Shown: positions 22,971-36,214 of the stretch, one piece after another | How the letters are laid out: each line of letters starts with the position of its first letter | Position numbering within the stretch: the first letter of the stretch is position 1 | Assembly: GCA_964036295.1 (NCBI GenBank) | Contig: OZ038464.1 | Location: 8,232,001 to 8,296,000, forward strand | Length of the DNA stretch: 64,000 bases | Direction of reading: 5' to 3' | DNA from: Plumapathes pennacea | Lineage: Eukaryota > Cnidaria > Anthozoa > Antipatharia > Myriopathidae | Notes under the pieces: model-generated | What the model saw: only the letters and a program-made list of their open reading frames with translations | What the model was told of the DNA's origin: nothing | Database searches by the model: none | Position numbers and translations under genes: made by a program

Positions 22971-25145
22971 CTAAGCAGCAGCACTCGTAATTTTATAATG
23001 ACCGAGAGTTAAAGTGTCTGCCCCATTTGGTAATATGCACCTTTTATGGTCATCAGCAGAAAGTGCAATTTTATTAACTCTTTGAGAAAATAGATTATGA
23101 CCATAAGAAAGTATTCTTCCCACTGTCTCATTTGCTGTTTTTTTCGAAAATAGAACTTCTCTCATATGATCCATTCCAATCTTTTCTTGACTACTTCCTT
23201 ATTAATTCCTATACATTTGATATCGTCTTCTAATTCCAAAGATATTCCATACAACTTTGCCCTTAAACCAACAAACTCAAAAATCTCAACACCATTTGTT
23301 TCGTCTTTGAACATTCCAAGTACTTGTTTATTCAAACCAGATGAAATACCAGTTGGATGATCTTTTGAAATCTGACTAGTTGTCGAAATGTGTTTTCACA
23401 TCAGGAGTAATATCTTTATAAAACTCCTCTGTTTCAATTTCATAAGTCAAAGAATCTGTGTCGGTGAATAGAAGCCTTGCTTTGTCACCGTATTTTGTCT
23501 TTATATAACCGTAGTGAAAATCATACATAATCAATTTACTAAGATCTAGAATGGCCATCCCAATTTAAATTGTAAGGTAAGGTAAGTCTTAGTTTTACCC
23601 ATGTCAACGGCAATTTTCACTAAAAACGGTTATCCCTCGATTATTAGACTTTTTGACCAAATTAGAAAATTGAGATTCATGAGTCGTAAGTCTAATATCC
23701 ACTCGATTTCGAATATTTTCCATCGTCCTTCCAAAAAGAGAATTGTTCATGAGTTTGTAAAAGTTTTTTCTCGAACTTCGTCTTCCCATTCATTCTCATG
23801 TTTATATTAAATGAAATGTAATCCTTCATAACATCTTTTTCATCAAAGGTGATCATTCTCTGTACCTTTTTAATCTTCAAACCCATCTTCTGGTAATATT
23901 TCAATAACTCATGATGAAGCACATATTTCTCTTTGTCATAAAAAGTAGAAACTAACTTTTCAACTTTGTTTATTTTTGTTCTCTCTGGTGCTAATGGATA
24001 ATCATTATGAAAATTGTGTAACTCTTTTGGATATTCCAAATCAAATTGATGGAGGAATTTTGTTCAAAAATCTACTCTTTCGAAAATCATTGTTCATCTC
24101 ATCTACAATATCTTGTGATACCCACTCAAAGTTTGAATACGGCATCTTTTTTGACATAGCTAATCCATAAAGATGTTTCGCATCCAAATGTTTAATAAAC
24201 GTACTTTTTAAATTTTTGTTATAATTCTTGATGTATTTGTTATTCGCCTTCGAATATCTCCCAGTAATCATTGATACTCCGCCTCTTATTCCTCTCTCAA
24301 ACATCATAAACATATCATAATCTGTTAGTAATTCTGGTTCAGCTCCACTCTTCTTAAAAAATGCATCCCAAGTCAAACCAGGCGATATGTAATAGTGAGT
24401 AGGATCACGTCCATAATATTTCATACAAACACTTCTGAATTTTTCAAAAACATCTGCAAGAAGTAAAACATCCGTTCGTAAAAAAAGATCATGATATTCT
24501 TTGAAATTTTTCATATTGAAAATTTTCCAAATTTTTTGTGGATGAAAATCCACATGGAATATGTTCTTGAATGTTTGTAGTAAAAGATTTCTTATCTGAT
24601 TTTGACTTTGATTTTGATTTTGGTGTATCATCTTCATTTTCTTGTTTTTTCATTCCAAGTTTTAACAATCTTTGCTTTGTTTCTTCACTTATCTTAGACT
24701 CATCGTCTACAATCACTTTGTTGAAAGACTCAAAATTTGCGTAGATCACAAAAGGAAGTTTAAACTCCTGATAATAATTCTTAAACTTACAAACTTTTTC
24801 ATGAGTTGGCATTATAGCTATTGAGCCTTCGTTTGAAAAACATATATTCTTATGTTATTCGAAATATTTGTCAAAAATCTGGTTAAAACAATTCCTACAA
24901 ATATTCACCATATTTGAATGTTTTGTATATTGACCCTTCAATAATCTCGACAATGAATTTATAACACAATAATGTCCTCCGTAAAGTAATAAATCTATTA
25001 CTTAATAACCAAATTCTTCTTTCACTGGTCTCAATGGAAAAAATCCTCCTTTCTCTCGTTGACAATCATCATATCCAACTACACAAATCTTATGTCCTGG
25101 ATTATTTTTCTCAAGAACTGATGGTAACACGAGAATAGCACGACT
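22971..25145 (-). pseudogene. PolB: Polinton DNA polymerase B, decayed (unit 7, first copy)
   Basis: It carries the same 821-bp deletion as the standard units. An altered codon after motif A lets the frame run on to NDFRKSRFLNKIPPSI (24041-24637), a feature shared only with unit 12. There is an extra T in motif B at about 23766. The C-terminus is open from MDHMREV to the stop at 22971. It is followed upstream by a 25156-25165 palindrome and then the duplication junction. Confidence 0.87.
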
Positions 25146-25275
25146 TTAAAATAGCGTACGCGTACTGTACGTTAACTGACGTAATTTTTCAAAACTCACT
25201 GGTTCATGAAAACCATACTTTTTGGGGATAATAGTCCCCAATAGTGATAGTAATAGTGGAGATAATATGATAAAA

Positions 25276-26734
25276 TTTTTCATATTGAAAATTTTCCAAA
25301 TTTATTGTGCATGTTCATAATCACTATTTGAGATATCCTTTTCACCCAAAATCGATTAAAACATCTCAATTGGAGGTAACTCTTTTTCTTTGAATCTTTC
25401 AAAAGACTTAAAATAATCATAAGGAAATACACCTTTCCTTTTTAAAAGATTCAACTCATATCCTTTGAAAAATTGAGACGTTATTTTAAATCTTTATCTT
25501 CAAGTGTCTGAACCATTTTATGAAGACTACTTAACAAAAACTTATAACTATCAATAAATCTTGCTTGCATATTTATTGATGTCATTTTCTCTGAACCATC
25601 TTCATTAATTATTGTTTTTCCATTCTTATTCTTTTTCAAGTGTCTCATCAACTTTTACGTATTTAGTGAAAGAAATATATTTCTCTTCAGTGGAATACAA
25701 ATGACTCTCTCTCGATCTTTTGCTAATTCTTTTATAAACAAATGTGCATCATAATTTTGAAGATTATGAAAAATGATGGGAATCGTTCTTTGTGTTCTGA
25801 ATTTTCAAATTACATTTAGAATGTGCTGCTCCTCCAAACTTTCCTGTCAAATGACAATGATCTCTGACTTTTCGTAAGTTCATCTTGTTAGAATTAAACT
25901 CTCCCTCTGAACCTTTACAAATGTAAAAAACATCTTGAGAATGGTATAATCCTTTTTCTTTCTTACTAAAAGTCATCTTCTTTGGACTTTTCAATTATTT
26001 TTCATAAATCTCTTTCATCTCATGATCAATCATAGAATTAAACTTTTCTACAACATTTGTTGATTCACTTACTTTTGTGTAAACTACTTGTTTTGGTTTC
26101 ATGAGATTTTCATCAAAACAAACAATTGTCCATGAAAATCCACATGGAATATGTTCTTGAATGTTTGTAGTAAAAGATTTCTTATCTGATTTTGACTTTG
26201 ATTTTGATTTTGGTGTATCATCTTCATTTTCTTGTTTTTTCATTCCAAGTTTTAACAATCTTTGCTGTGTTTCTTCACTTATCTTAGACTCATCGTCTAC
26301 AATCACTTTGTTGAAAGACTCAAAATTTGCGTAGATCAGAAAAGGAAGTTTAAACTCCTTATAATAATTCTTAAACTTACAAACTTTTTCATGAGTTGGC
26401 ATTATAGCTATTGAGCCTTCGTTTGAAAAACATATATTCTTATGTTAATCGAAATATTCGTCAAAAAAATGGTTAAAACAACTCCTACAAACATTCACCT
26501 TATTTGGATGTTTTGTATATTGACCCTTCAATAATCTCGACAATGAATTTATAACACAATAATGTCCTTCGTAAATAATAAATCTATTACTTAATAACCA
26601 AATTCTTCTTTCACTGGTCTCAATGGAAAAAATCCTCCTTTCTCTCGTTGACAATCATCATATCCAACTACACAAATCTTATGTCCTGGATTATTTTTCT
26701 CAAGATTTGATGGTAACACGAGAATAGCACGACT
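25276..26734 (-). pseudogene. PolB: Second, undeleted N-terminal half of Polinton DNA polymerase B (unit 7)
   Basis: This copy begins at the C-terminal side in KIWKIFNMK and extends to the normal N-terminal end. It keeps the 821 bp (25311-26131) missing from standard units. Within that stretch: HIPCGFSWTIVCFDE; a TAA after EIYEK; an endonuclease VII-like zinc motif RDHCHLTGKFGGAAHSKCN (25764-25994), whose first upstream Cys is Phe here; an exonuclease II motif HNLQNYDAHLFI (25733-25768, Asp codon 25748-25750); then RFIDSYKFLLSSL and a FPYDYFKSFERF segment. It lacks the polymerase palm. In Polintons this order is normal, so this is the ancestral state of the deleted region. Confidence 0.88.
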
Positions 26735-26963
26735 TTAAAATAGCGTACGCGTACTGTACGTTAACTGACGTAATTTTTCAAAACTCACTGGTTCCTGAAA
26801 ACCATAGTTTTTGAGGATAATAGTAAAAATAATAATGTTTTTATTTTTATATTATTGCTTAGAGTTTACATTTGTTGGGAACCAAATATTACCAGTCAGT
26901 ATACAATGTCTGTCCAAAAATATGTCAACCAAAACACCATTAAATCTTAATTGTTTTAAACAG

Positions 26964-27233
26964 GTTTATACTCAAGGGGAAAGTCCCACATACAGAGATT
27001 GGCAGTGCCAATTCAGCTGTTGTTCAACTTTTGGGACACTGCTGCAGATAGTACTGCTGATGCTCATCTTGCTGAAAAACACCCACATGATGATACTGAA
27101 GCTGAATGCCCTGCTGAAGGACACTCGCTTGATGGTCATCAAGAAGAAGCATCTGAAGCCAAACCTGTGGATGTGGGCCCACAAGCTGTTGAAGTCGCAT
27201 GTTCTCTTGTCAAATCATGCTTGGGACAGATAG
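26964..27233 (+). other. Exon-like open segment (unit 7)
   Basis: Open throughout, Cys variant. A T-to-A change (acatacagag) also removes a stop in the next frame, giving a 140-codon ORF (26811-27233) that is probably incidental. Confidence 0.55.
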
Positions 27234-27465
27234 GTAAGTTTCAAAATTTCAAATATGACCAATAACAAAATAACAATATTACTGCCTCTCCTTTTCTCTG
27301 TGTACACTAAGCCACAAACCCTTGTTGAGCCGCATACATTATTTACTACGGTCCTGTTGGTACCCTAACAGGACCGTAACCCTGTTGGTTTTCTAGTTGG
27401 ATTAAGTGATTCTGCAATTGACATATTTATTTTAAAACGTAGTACCAAATCTTTAAAATAAAAAG

Positions 27466-28421
27466 ATGGAAAAGATTTATTACTCGTCAAAAGGATATTG
27501 GAAAGGACAATCAGCAATTAAAAGACTTTCTTCAGAAGCAAAAGTTAGTGTTGAAGAAGCTAAAAAGTGGCCAAATTTATTTTCCCCCACCAAATAATGT
27601 TCCAAGACCACACTGGATTATTTCAGAACCAAACAAAATTCATCAAGCTAATCTCTTATTCCTTCCACACGATAAAGTTGGAAGAAAAACTCATAAATAT
27701 GCTTTGGTTGTTATCGATATTGCTTCAAGATATGTTGACGCAGAATCTCTCACAAGTAAGTCAAGTGATGAGTATCAAACGCTTTCAAAAAAATTTATTC
27801 AACAAAAATTAAAATGGGTGAAAACTTTGATTGTAGATCCAGGAAGAGAATTTATAGGATCTGTAACAACTTTAATGAACGAAAAGAAGGTTGATATGAA
27901 ACGATCAGAAGCCGGTAATCATAGAGCACAGGCTTTTGTTGAGAGAGCAAACAAAACATTGGGAGAAGAAATATTTAATCAACAATATGCTGACGAAATG
28001 TTAACTAAAGGCAGATCAACAAAGTGGGTAAATAGATTACCAAATAATTGTGTAAACTATCAACAACCACGTCACTCGATTAACTGGTAAAAAAGCAATT
28101 AATGCTTATCGAGATAAAAATGCTGAACAAACATTCAAAAGTTATTCTCGACCTGTAGGATTTAATGAAAAGAGACTTGATGCTGGTGAAAAAGTGAGAT
28201 ATTTACTTTCTCCTGGTGAGGAAGAAGGAGGACGTGTGAGGAGAGCTACAGATCCTATATGGAGTACAAAAGTTTTTGAGTTATAGAAAACTGTATTCTC
28301 CAAAGATCAACCAGTTTTGTACTATTTAGACGATGGACCAAACAGAGGATTCGTCAGAGAAGAATTACAAATTATTTCAGAAGATACAGAATTACTGCCA
28401 AAATTCGTATTGAAAGAATGA
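27466..28421 (+). pseudogene. INT: Polinton integrase, frameshifted (unit 7)
   Basis: The core frame is open (27548-28090), with QANLLFLPHD replacing QADLLFLPHD. The first catalytic Asp is therefore Asn in this copy. TLGEEIF links it to units 8 and 9. DGPNRGF is shared with unit 13. Confidence 0.9.
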
Positions 28422-28447
28422 TTTCATATCACTTTTGATAATAGATT

Positions 28448-30617
28448 CTAAGCAGCAGCACTCGTAATTTTATAATGACCGAGAGTTAAAGTGTCTGCCC
28501 CATTTGGTAATTTGCACCTTTTATGGTCATCAGCAGAAAGTGCAATTTTATTAACTCTTTGAGAAAATAGATTATGACCATAAGAAAGTATTCTTCCCAT
28601 CTCTCTCATTTGCTGTTTTTTTCGAAAATAGAACTTCTCTCATATGATCCATTCCAATCTTTTCTTGACTACTTCCTTTTTAATTCCTATACATTTGATA
28701 TCGTCTTCTAATTCCAAAGATATTCCATACAACTTTGCCCTTAAACCAACAAACTCAAAAATCTCAACACCATTTGTTTCGTCTTTGAACATTCCAAGTA
28801 CTTGTTTATTCAAACCAGATAAAATACCAGTTGGATGATCTTTTGAAATCTGACTAGTTGTCGAAATGTGTTTTCACATCAGGAGTAATATCTTTATAAA
28901 ACTCCTCTGTTTCAATTTCATAAGTCAAAGAATCTGTGTCGGTGAATAGAAGCCTTGCTTTGTCACCGTATTTTGTCTTTATATAACCGTAGTGAAAATC
29001 ATACATAATCAATTTACTAAGATCTAGAATGGCCATCCCAATTTAAATTGCAAGGTAAGGTAAGTCTTAGTTTTACCCATGTGAACGGCAATTTTCACTA
29101 AAAACGGTTATCCCTCGATTATTAGACTTTTTGACCAAATTAGAAAATTGAGATTCATGAGTCGTAAGTCTAATATCCACTCGATTTCGAATATTTTCCA
29201 TCGTTCTTCCAAAAAGAGAAATGTTCATGAGTTTGTAAAAGTTTTTCTCGAACTTCGTCTTCCCATTCATTCTCATCTTTATAGTAAATGAAATGTAATC
29301 CTTCATAACATCTTTTTCATCAAAGGTGATCATTCTCTGTACCTTTTTAATCTTCCAACCCATCTTCTGGTAATATTTCAATAACTCATGATGAAGCACA
29401 TATTTATCTTTGTCATAAAAAGTAGAAACTAACTTTTCAACTTTGTTTATTTTTGTTCTCTCTGGTGCTAATGGATAATCATTATGAAAATTGTGTAACT
29501 CTTTTGGATATTCCAAATCAAATTGATGGAGGAATTTTGTTCAAAAATCTACTCTTTCAAATATCATTGTTCATCTCATCTACAATATCTTCTGATACCC
29601 ACTCAAAGTTTGAATACGGCATCTTTTTTGACATAGCTAATCCATAAAGATGTTTTGCATCCAAATATTTAATAAACGTACTTTTTAAATTTTTGTTATC
29701 TTCATGTATTTGTTATTCGCCTTCGAATATCTCCCAGTAATCATTGATACTCCGCCTCTTATTCCTCTCTCAAACATCATAAACATATCATAATCTGTTA
29801 GTAATTCTGGTTCAGCTCCACTCTTCTTAAAAAATGCATCCCAAGTCAAACCAGGCGATATGTAATAGTGAGTAGGATCACGTCCATAATATTTCATACA
29901 AACACTTCTGAATTTTTCAAAAACATCTGCAAGAAGTAAAACATCGGTTGGTAAATAAAGATCATGATATTCTTTGAAATTTTTCATATTGAAAATTTTC
30001 CAAATTTTTTGTGGATGAAAATCCACATGGAATATGTTCTTGAATGTTTGTAGTAAAAGATTTCTTATCTGATTTTGACTTTGATTTTGATTTTGGTGTA
30101 TCATCTTCATTTTCTTGTTTTTTCATTCCAAGTTTTAACAATCTTTGCTTTGTTTCTTCACTTATCTTAGACTCATCGTCTACAATCACTTTGTTGAAAG
30201 ACTCAAAATTTGCGTAGATCACAAAAGGAAGTTTAAACTCCTGATAATAATTCTTAAACTTACAAACTTTTTCATGAGTTGGCATTATAGCTATTGATCC
30301 TTCGTTTGAAAAACATATATTCTTATGTTATTCGAAATATTCGTCAAAAAAATGGTTAAAACAACTCCTACAAACATTCACCTTATTTGGATGTTTTGTA
30401 TATTGACCCTTCAATAATCTCGACAATGAATTTATAACACAATAATGTCCTTCGTAAATAATAAATCTATTACTTAATAACCAAATTCTTCTTTCACTGG
30501 TCTCAATGGAAAAAATCCTCCTTTCTCTCGTTGACAATCATCATATCCAACTACACAAATCTTATGTCCTGGATTATTTTTCTCAAGAATTGATGGTAAC
30601 ACGAGAATAGCACGACT
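28448..30617 (-). pseudogene. PolB: Polinton DNA polymerase B, decayed (unit 8)
   Basis: A 4-bp deletion at about 29698 (gttatcttcatg) shifts the frame just before motif A, so the palm frame ends in NNKYMKITKI. Motif B reads LMNISLFG, with Ile replacing one of the two conserved Asn residues. Confidence 0.87.
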
Positions 30618-30846
30618 TTAAAATAGCGTACGCGTACTGTACGTTAACTGACGTAATTTTTCAAAACTCACTGGTTCCTGAAAACCATAGTTTTTGGGAA
30701 TGATAGTAAAAGTAATAATGTTTTTATTCTTATGTTATTGCTTAGAGTTTACATTTGTTGGGAACCAAATATTACCAGTCAGTATACAATGTCTGTCCAA
30801 AAATATGTCAACCAAAACACCATTAAATCTTAATTGTTTTAAACAG

Positions 30847-31116
30847 GTTTATACTCAAGGGGAAAGTCCCACATACTGAGATTGGCAGTGCCAATTCAGC
30901 TGTTGTTCAACTTTTGGGACACTGCTGCAGATAGTACTGCTGATGCTCATCTTGCTGAAAAACACCCACATGATGATACTGAAGCTGAATGCCCTGCTGA
31001 AGGACACTCGCTTGATGGTCATCAAGAAGAAGCATCTGAAGCCAAACCTGTGGATGTGGGCCCACAAGCTGTTGAAGTCGCATGTTCTCTTGTCAAATCA
31101 TACTTGGGACAGATAG
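30847..31116 (+). other. Exon-like open segment (unit 8)
   Basis: Open throughout, Cys variant, with a Cys-to-Tyr change near the end (VKSYLGQI). Confidence 0.55.
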
Positions 31117-31348
31117 GTAAGTTTCAAAATTTCAAATATGACCAATAACAAAATAACGATATTACTGCTTCTCTTTTTCTCTGTGTACACTAAGCCACAA
31201 ACCCTTGTTGAGCCGCATACATTATTTACTACGGTCCTGTTGGTACCCTAACAGGACCGTAACCCTGTTGGTTTTCTAGTTGGATTAAGTGATTCTGCAA
31301 TTGACATATTTATTTTAAAACGTAGTACCAAATCTTTAAAATAAAAAG

Positions 31349-32301
31349 ATGGAAAAGATTTATTACTCGTCAAAAGGATATTGGAAAGGACAATCAGCAA
31401 TTAAAAGACTTTCTTCAGAAGCAAAAGTTAGTGTTGAAGAAGCTAAAAAGTGGCCAAATTTATTTTCCCCCACCAAATAATGTTCCAAGACCACACTGGA
31501 TTATTTCAGAACCAAACAAAATTCATCAAGCTGATCTCTTATTCCTTCCACACGATAAAGTTGGAAGAAAAACTCATAAATATGCTTTGGTTGTTATCGA
31601 TATTGCTTCAAGATATGTTGACGCAGAATCTCTCACAAGTAAGTCAAGTGATGAGTATCAAACGCTTTCAAAAAAATTTATTCAACAAAAATTAAAATGG
31701 GTGAAAACTTTGATTGTAGATCCAGGAAGAGAATTTATAGGATCTGTAACAACTTTAATGAACGAAAAGAAGGTTGATATGAAACGATCAGAAGCCGGTA
31801 ATCATAGAGCACAGGCTTTTGTTGAGAGAGCAAACAAAACATTGGGAGAAGAAATATTTAATCAACAATATGCTGACGAAATGTTAACTAAAGGCAGATC
31901 AACAAAGTGGGTAAATAGATTACCAAATAATTGTGTAAACTATCAACAACCACGTCACTCGATTGACTGGTAAAAAAACAATTAATGCTTATCAAGATAA
32001 AAATGCTGAACAAACATTCAAAAGTTATTCTCGACCTGTAGGATTTAATGAAAAGAGACTTGATGCTGGTGAAAAAGTGAGATATTTACTTTCTCCTGGT
32101 GAGGAAGGAGGACGTGTGAGGAGAGCTACAGATCCTATATGGAGTACAAAAGTTTTTGAGTTATAGAAAACTGTATTCTCCAAAGATCAACCAGTTTTGT
32201 ACTATATAGACGATGGACCAAAAAGAGGATTCGTCAGAGAAGAATTACAAATTATTTCAGAAGATACAGAATTACTGCCAAAATTCGTATTGAAAGAATG
32301 A
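31349..32301 (+). pseudogene. INT: Polinton integrase, frameshifted (unit 8)
   Basis: Core frame 31431-31973 with all three acidic residues and TLGEEIF. A 3-bp loss gives SPGEEGGRVRR in the C-terminal frame, which still meets the TAG at FEL*. LYYIDDG replaces LYYLDDG. Confidence 0.9.
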
Positions 32302-32327
32302 TTTCATATCACTTTTGATAATAGATT

Positions 32328-34501
32328 CTAAGCAGCAGCACTCGTAATTTTATAATGACCGAGAGTTAAAGTGTCTGCCCCATTTGGTAATTTGCACCTT
32401 TTATGGTCATCAGCAGAAAGTGCAATTTTATTAACTCTTTGAGAAAATAGATTATGACCATAAGAAAGTATTCTTCCCATCTCTCTCATTTGCTGTTTTT
32501 TTCGAAAATAGAACTTCTCTCATATGATCCATTCCAATCTTTTCTTGACTACTTCCTTATTAATTCCTATACATTTGATATCGTCTTCTAATTCCAAAGA
32601 TATTCCATACAACTTTGCCCTTAAACCAACAAACTCAAAAATCTCAACACCATTTGTTTCGTCTTTGAACATTCCAAGTACTTGTTTATTCAAACCAGAT
32701 GAAATACCAGTTGGATGATCTTTTGAAATCTGACTAGTTGTCGAAATGTGTTTTCACATCAGGAGTAATATCTTTATAAAACTCCTCTGTTTCAAATTTA
32801 TAAGTCAAAGAATCTGTGTCGGTGAATAGAAGCCTTGCTTTGTCACCGTATTTTGTCTTTATATAACCGTAGTGAAAATCATACATAATCAATTTACTAA
32901 GATCTAGAATGGCCATCCCAATTTAAATTGTAAGGTAAGGTAAGTCTTAGTTTTACCCATGTGAACGGCAATTTTCACTAAAAACGGTTATCCCTCGATT
33001 ATTAGACTTTTTGACCAAATTAGAAAATTGAGATTCATGAGTCGTAAGTCTAATATCCACTCGATTTCGAATATTTTCCATCTTCCTTCCAAGAAGAGAA
33101 TTGTTCATGAGTTTGTAAAAGTTTTTCTCGAACTTCGTCTTCCCATTCATTCTCATGTTTATATTAAATGAAATGTAATCCTTCATAACATCTTTTTCAT
33201 CAAAGGTGATCATTCTCTGTACCTTTTTAATCTTCAAACCCATCTTCTGGTAATATTTCAATAACTCATGATGAAGCACATATTTATCTTTGTCATAGAA
33301 AGTAGAAACTATTTTTTCAACTTTGTTTATTTTTGTTCTCTCTGGTGCTAATGGATAATCATTATGAAAATTGTGTAACTCTTTTGGATATTCCAAATCA
33401 AATTGATGGAGGAATTTTCTTCAAAAATCTACTCTTTCAAATATCATTGTTCATCCCATCTACAATATCTTGTGATACCCACTCAAAGTTTGAATACGGC
33501 ATCTTTTTTGACATAGCTAATCCATAAAGATGTTTCGCATCCAAATATTTAATAAACGTACTTTTTACATTTTTGTTATAATTCTTGATGTATTTGTTAT
33601 TCGCCTTCGAATATCTCCCAGTAATCATTGATACTCCGCCTCTTATTCCTCTCTCAAACATCATAAACATATCATAATCTGTTAGTAATTCTGGTTCAGC
33701 TCCACTCTTCTTAAAAATTGCATCCCAAGTGAAACCAGGCGATATGTAATAGTGAGTAGGATCACGTCCATAATATTTCATACAAACACTTCTGAATTTT
33801 TCAAAAACATCCGCAAGAAGTAAAACATCCGTTCGTAAATAAAGATCATGATATTCTTTGAAATTTTTCATATTGAAAATTTTCCAAATTTTTTGTGGAT
33901 GAAAATCCACATGGAATATGTTCTTGAATGTTTGTAGTAAAAGATTTCTTATCTGATTTTGACTTTGATTTTGATTTTGGTGTATCATCTTCATTTTCTT
34001 GTTTTTTCATTCCAAGTTTTAACAATCTTTGCTTTGTTTCTTCACTTATCTTAGACTCATCGTCTACAATCACTTTGTTGAAAGACTCAAAATTTGCGTA
34101 GATCAGAAAAGGAAGTTTAAACTCCTGATAATAATTCTTAAACTTACAAACTTTTTCATGAGTTGGCATTATAGCTATTGATCCTTCGTTTGAAAAACAT
34201 ATATTCTTATGTTATTCGAAATATTCGTCAAAAAACTGGTTAAAACAACTCCTACAAATATTCACCTTATTTGAATGTTTTGTATATTGACCCTTCAATA
34301 ATCTCGACAATGAATTTATAACACAATAATGTCCTTCGTAAATAATAAATCTATTACTTTATAACCAAATTCTTCTTTCACTGGTCTCAATGGAAAAAAT
34401 CCTCCTTTCTCTCGTTGACAATCATCATATCCAACTACACAAATCTTATGTCCTGGATTATTTTTCTCAAGAACTGATGGTAACACGAGAATAGCACGAC
34501 T
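32328..34501 (-). pseudogene. PolB: Polinton DNA polymerase B, decayed (unit 9)
   Basis: The palm frame is open (33437-33994) with VDGMNND at its end. Motif B reads NNSLLGRKM, a private change of Phe to Leu and Thr to Lys. The segment after TDTDSLTY is KFETEE instead of EIETEE. Confidence 0.87.
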
Positions 34502-34730
34502 TTAAAATAGCGTACGCGTACTGTACGTTAACTGACGTAATTTTTCAAAACTCACTGGTTCCTGAAAACCATAGTTTTTGGGAATGATAGTAAAAATAAT
34601 AATGTTTTTATTTTTATGTTATTGCTTAGAGTTTACATTTGTTGGGAACCAAATATTACCAGTCAGTATACAATGTCTGTCCAAAAATATGTCAACCAAA
34701 ACACCATTAAATCTTAATTGTTTTAAACAG

Positions 34731-35000
34731 GTTTATACTCAAGGGGAAAGTCCCACATACTGAGATTGGCAGTGCCAATTCAGCTGTTGTTCAACTTTTG
34801 GGACACTGCTGCAGATAGTACTGCTGATGCTCATCTTGCTGAAAAACACCCACATGATGATACTGAAGCTGAATGCCCTGCTGAAGGACACTCGCTTGAT
34901 GGTCATCAAGAAGAAGCATCTGAAGCCAAACCTGTGGATGTGGGCCCACAAGCTGTTGAAGTCGCATGTTCTCTTGTCAAATCATGCTTGGGACAGATAG
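34731..35000 (+). other. Exon-like open segment (unit 9)
   Basis: Open throughout, Cys variant, both splice signals intact. Confidence 0.55.
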
Positions 35001-35232
35001 GTAAGTTTCAAAATTTCAAATATGACCAATAACAAAATAACGATATTACTGCCTCTCCTTTTCTCTGTGTACACTAAGCCACAAACCCTTGTTGAGCCGC
35101 ATACATTATTTACTACGGTCCTGTTGGTACCCTAACAGGACCGTAACCCTGTTGGTTTTCTAGTTGGATTAAGTGATTCTGCAATTGACGTATTTATTTT
35201 AAAAGGTAGTACCAAATCTTTAAAATAAAAAG

Positions 35233-36188
35233 ATGGAAAAGATTTATTACTCGTCAAAAGGATATTGGAAAGGACAATCAGCAATTAAAAGACTTTCTTC
35301 AGAAGCAAAAGTTAGTGTTGAAGAAGCTAAAAAGTGGCCAAATTTATTTTCCCCCACCAAATAATGTTCCAAGACCACACTGGATTATTTCAGAACCAAA
35401 CAAAATTCATCAAGCTGATCTCTTATTCCTTCCACACGATAAAGTTGGAAGAAAAACTCATAAATATGCTTTGGTTGTTATCGATATTGCTTCAAGATAT
35501 GTTGACGCAGAATCTCTCACAAGTAAGTCAAGTGATGAGTATCAAACGCTTTCAAAAAAATTTATTCAACAAAAATTAAAATGGGTGAAAACTTTGATTG
35601 TAGATCCAGGAAGAGAATTTATAGGATCTGTAACAACTTTAATGAACGAAAAGAAGGTTGATATGAAACGATCAGAAGCCGGTAATCATAGAGCACAGGC
35701 TTTTGTTGAGAGAGCAAACAAAACATTGGGAGAAGAAATATTTAATCAACAATATGCTGACGAAATGTTAACTAAAGGCAGATCAACAAAGTGGGTAAAT
35801 AGATTACCAAATAATTGTGTAAACTATCAACAACCACGTCACTCGATTAACTGGTAAAAAAGCAATTAATGCTTATCGAGATAAAAATGCTGAACAAACA
35901 TTCAAAAGTTATTCTCGACCTGTAGGATTTAATGAAAAGAGACTTGATGCTGGTGAAAAAGTGAGATATTTACTTTCTCCTGGTGAGGAAGAAGGAGGAC
36001 GTGTGAGGAGAGCTACAGATCCTATATGGAGTACAAAAGTTTTTGAGTTATAGAAAACTGTATTCTCCAAAGATCAACCAGTTTTGTACTATTTAGACGA
36101 TGGACCAAAAAGAGGATTCGTCAGAGAAGAATTACAAATTATTTCAGAAGATACAGAATTACTGCCAAAATTCGTATTGAAAGAATGA
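35233..36188 (+). pseudogene. INT: Polinton integrase, frameshifted (unit 9)
   Basis: Core frame 35315-35857 with all three acidic residues and TLGEEIF. The TAG in FEL*KTVF is present. Confidence 0.9.
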
Positions 36189-36214
36189 TTTCATATCACT
36201 TTTGATAATAGATT

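Larger units (their letters stand above)
22971..28447. repeat. Array unit 7 (5,477 bp, long unit with partial duplication)
   Basis: Two segments. First comes a normal pol region (22971-25145) running past its palindrome to about 25245. A second polymerase N-terminal half (25276-26734) follows with its own palindrome at 26745-26754, and then the usual exon-like segment and integrase. About 1.59 kb is extra relative to a standard unit. Confidence 0.92.
28448..32327. repeat. Array unit 8 (3,880 bp)
   Basis: Complete unit. It shares GEEIF in the integrase with units 7 and 9. It has a 4-bp pol deletion at about 29698, like units 11, 14 and 16. Confidence 0.92.
32328..36214. repeat. Array unit 9 (3,887 bp)
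   Basis: Complete unit of modal length. It carries GEEIF in the integrase, and in pol the VDGMNND variant shared with units 10 and 15. Confidence 0.92.
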
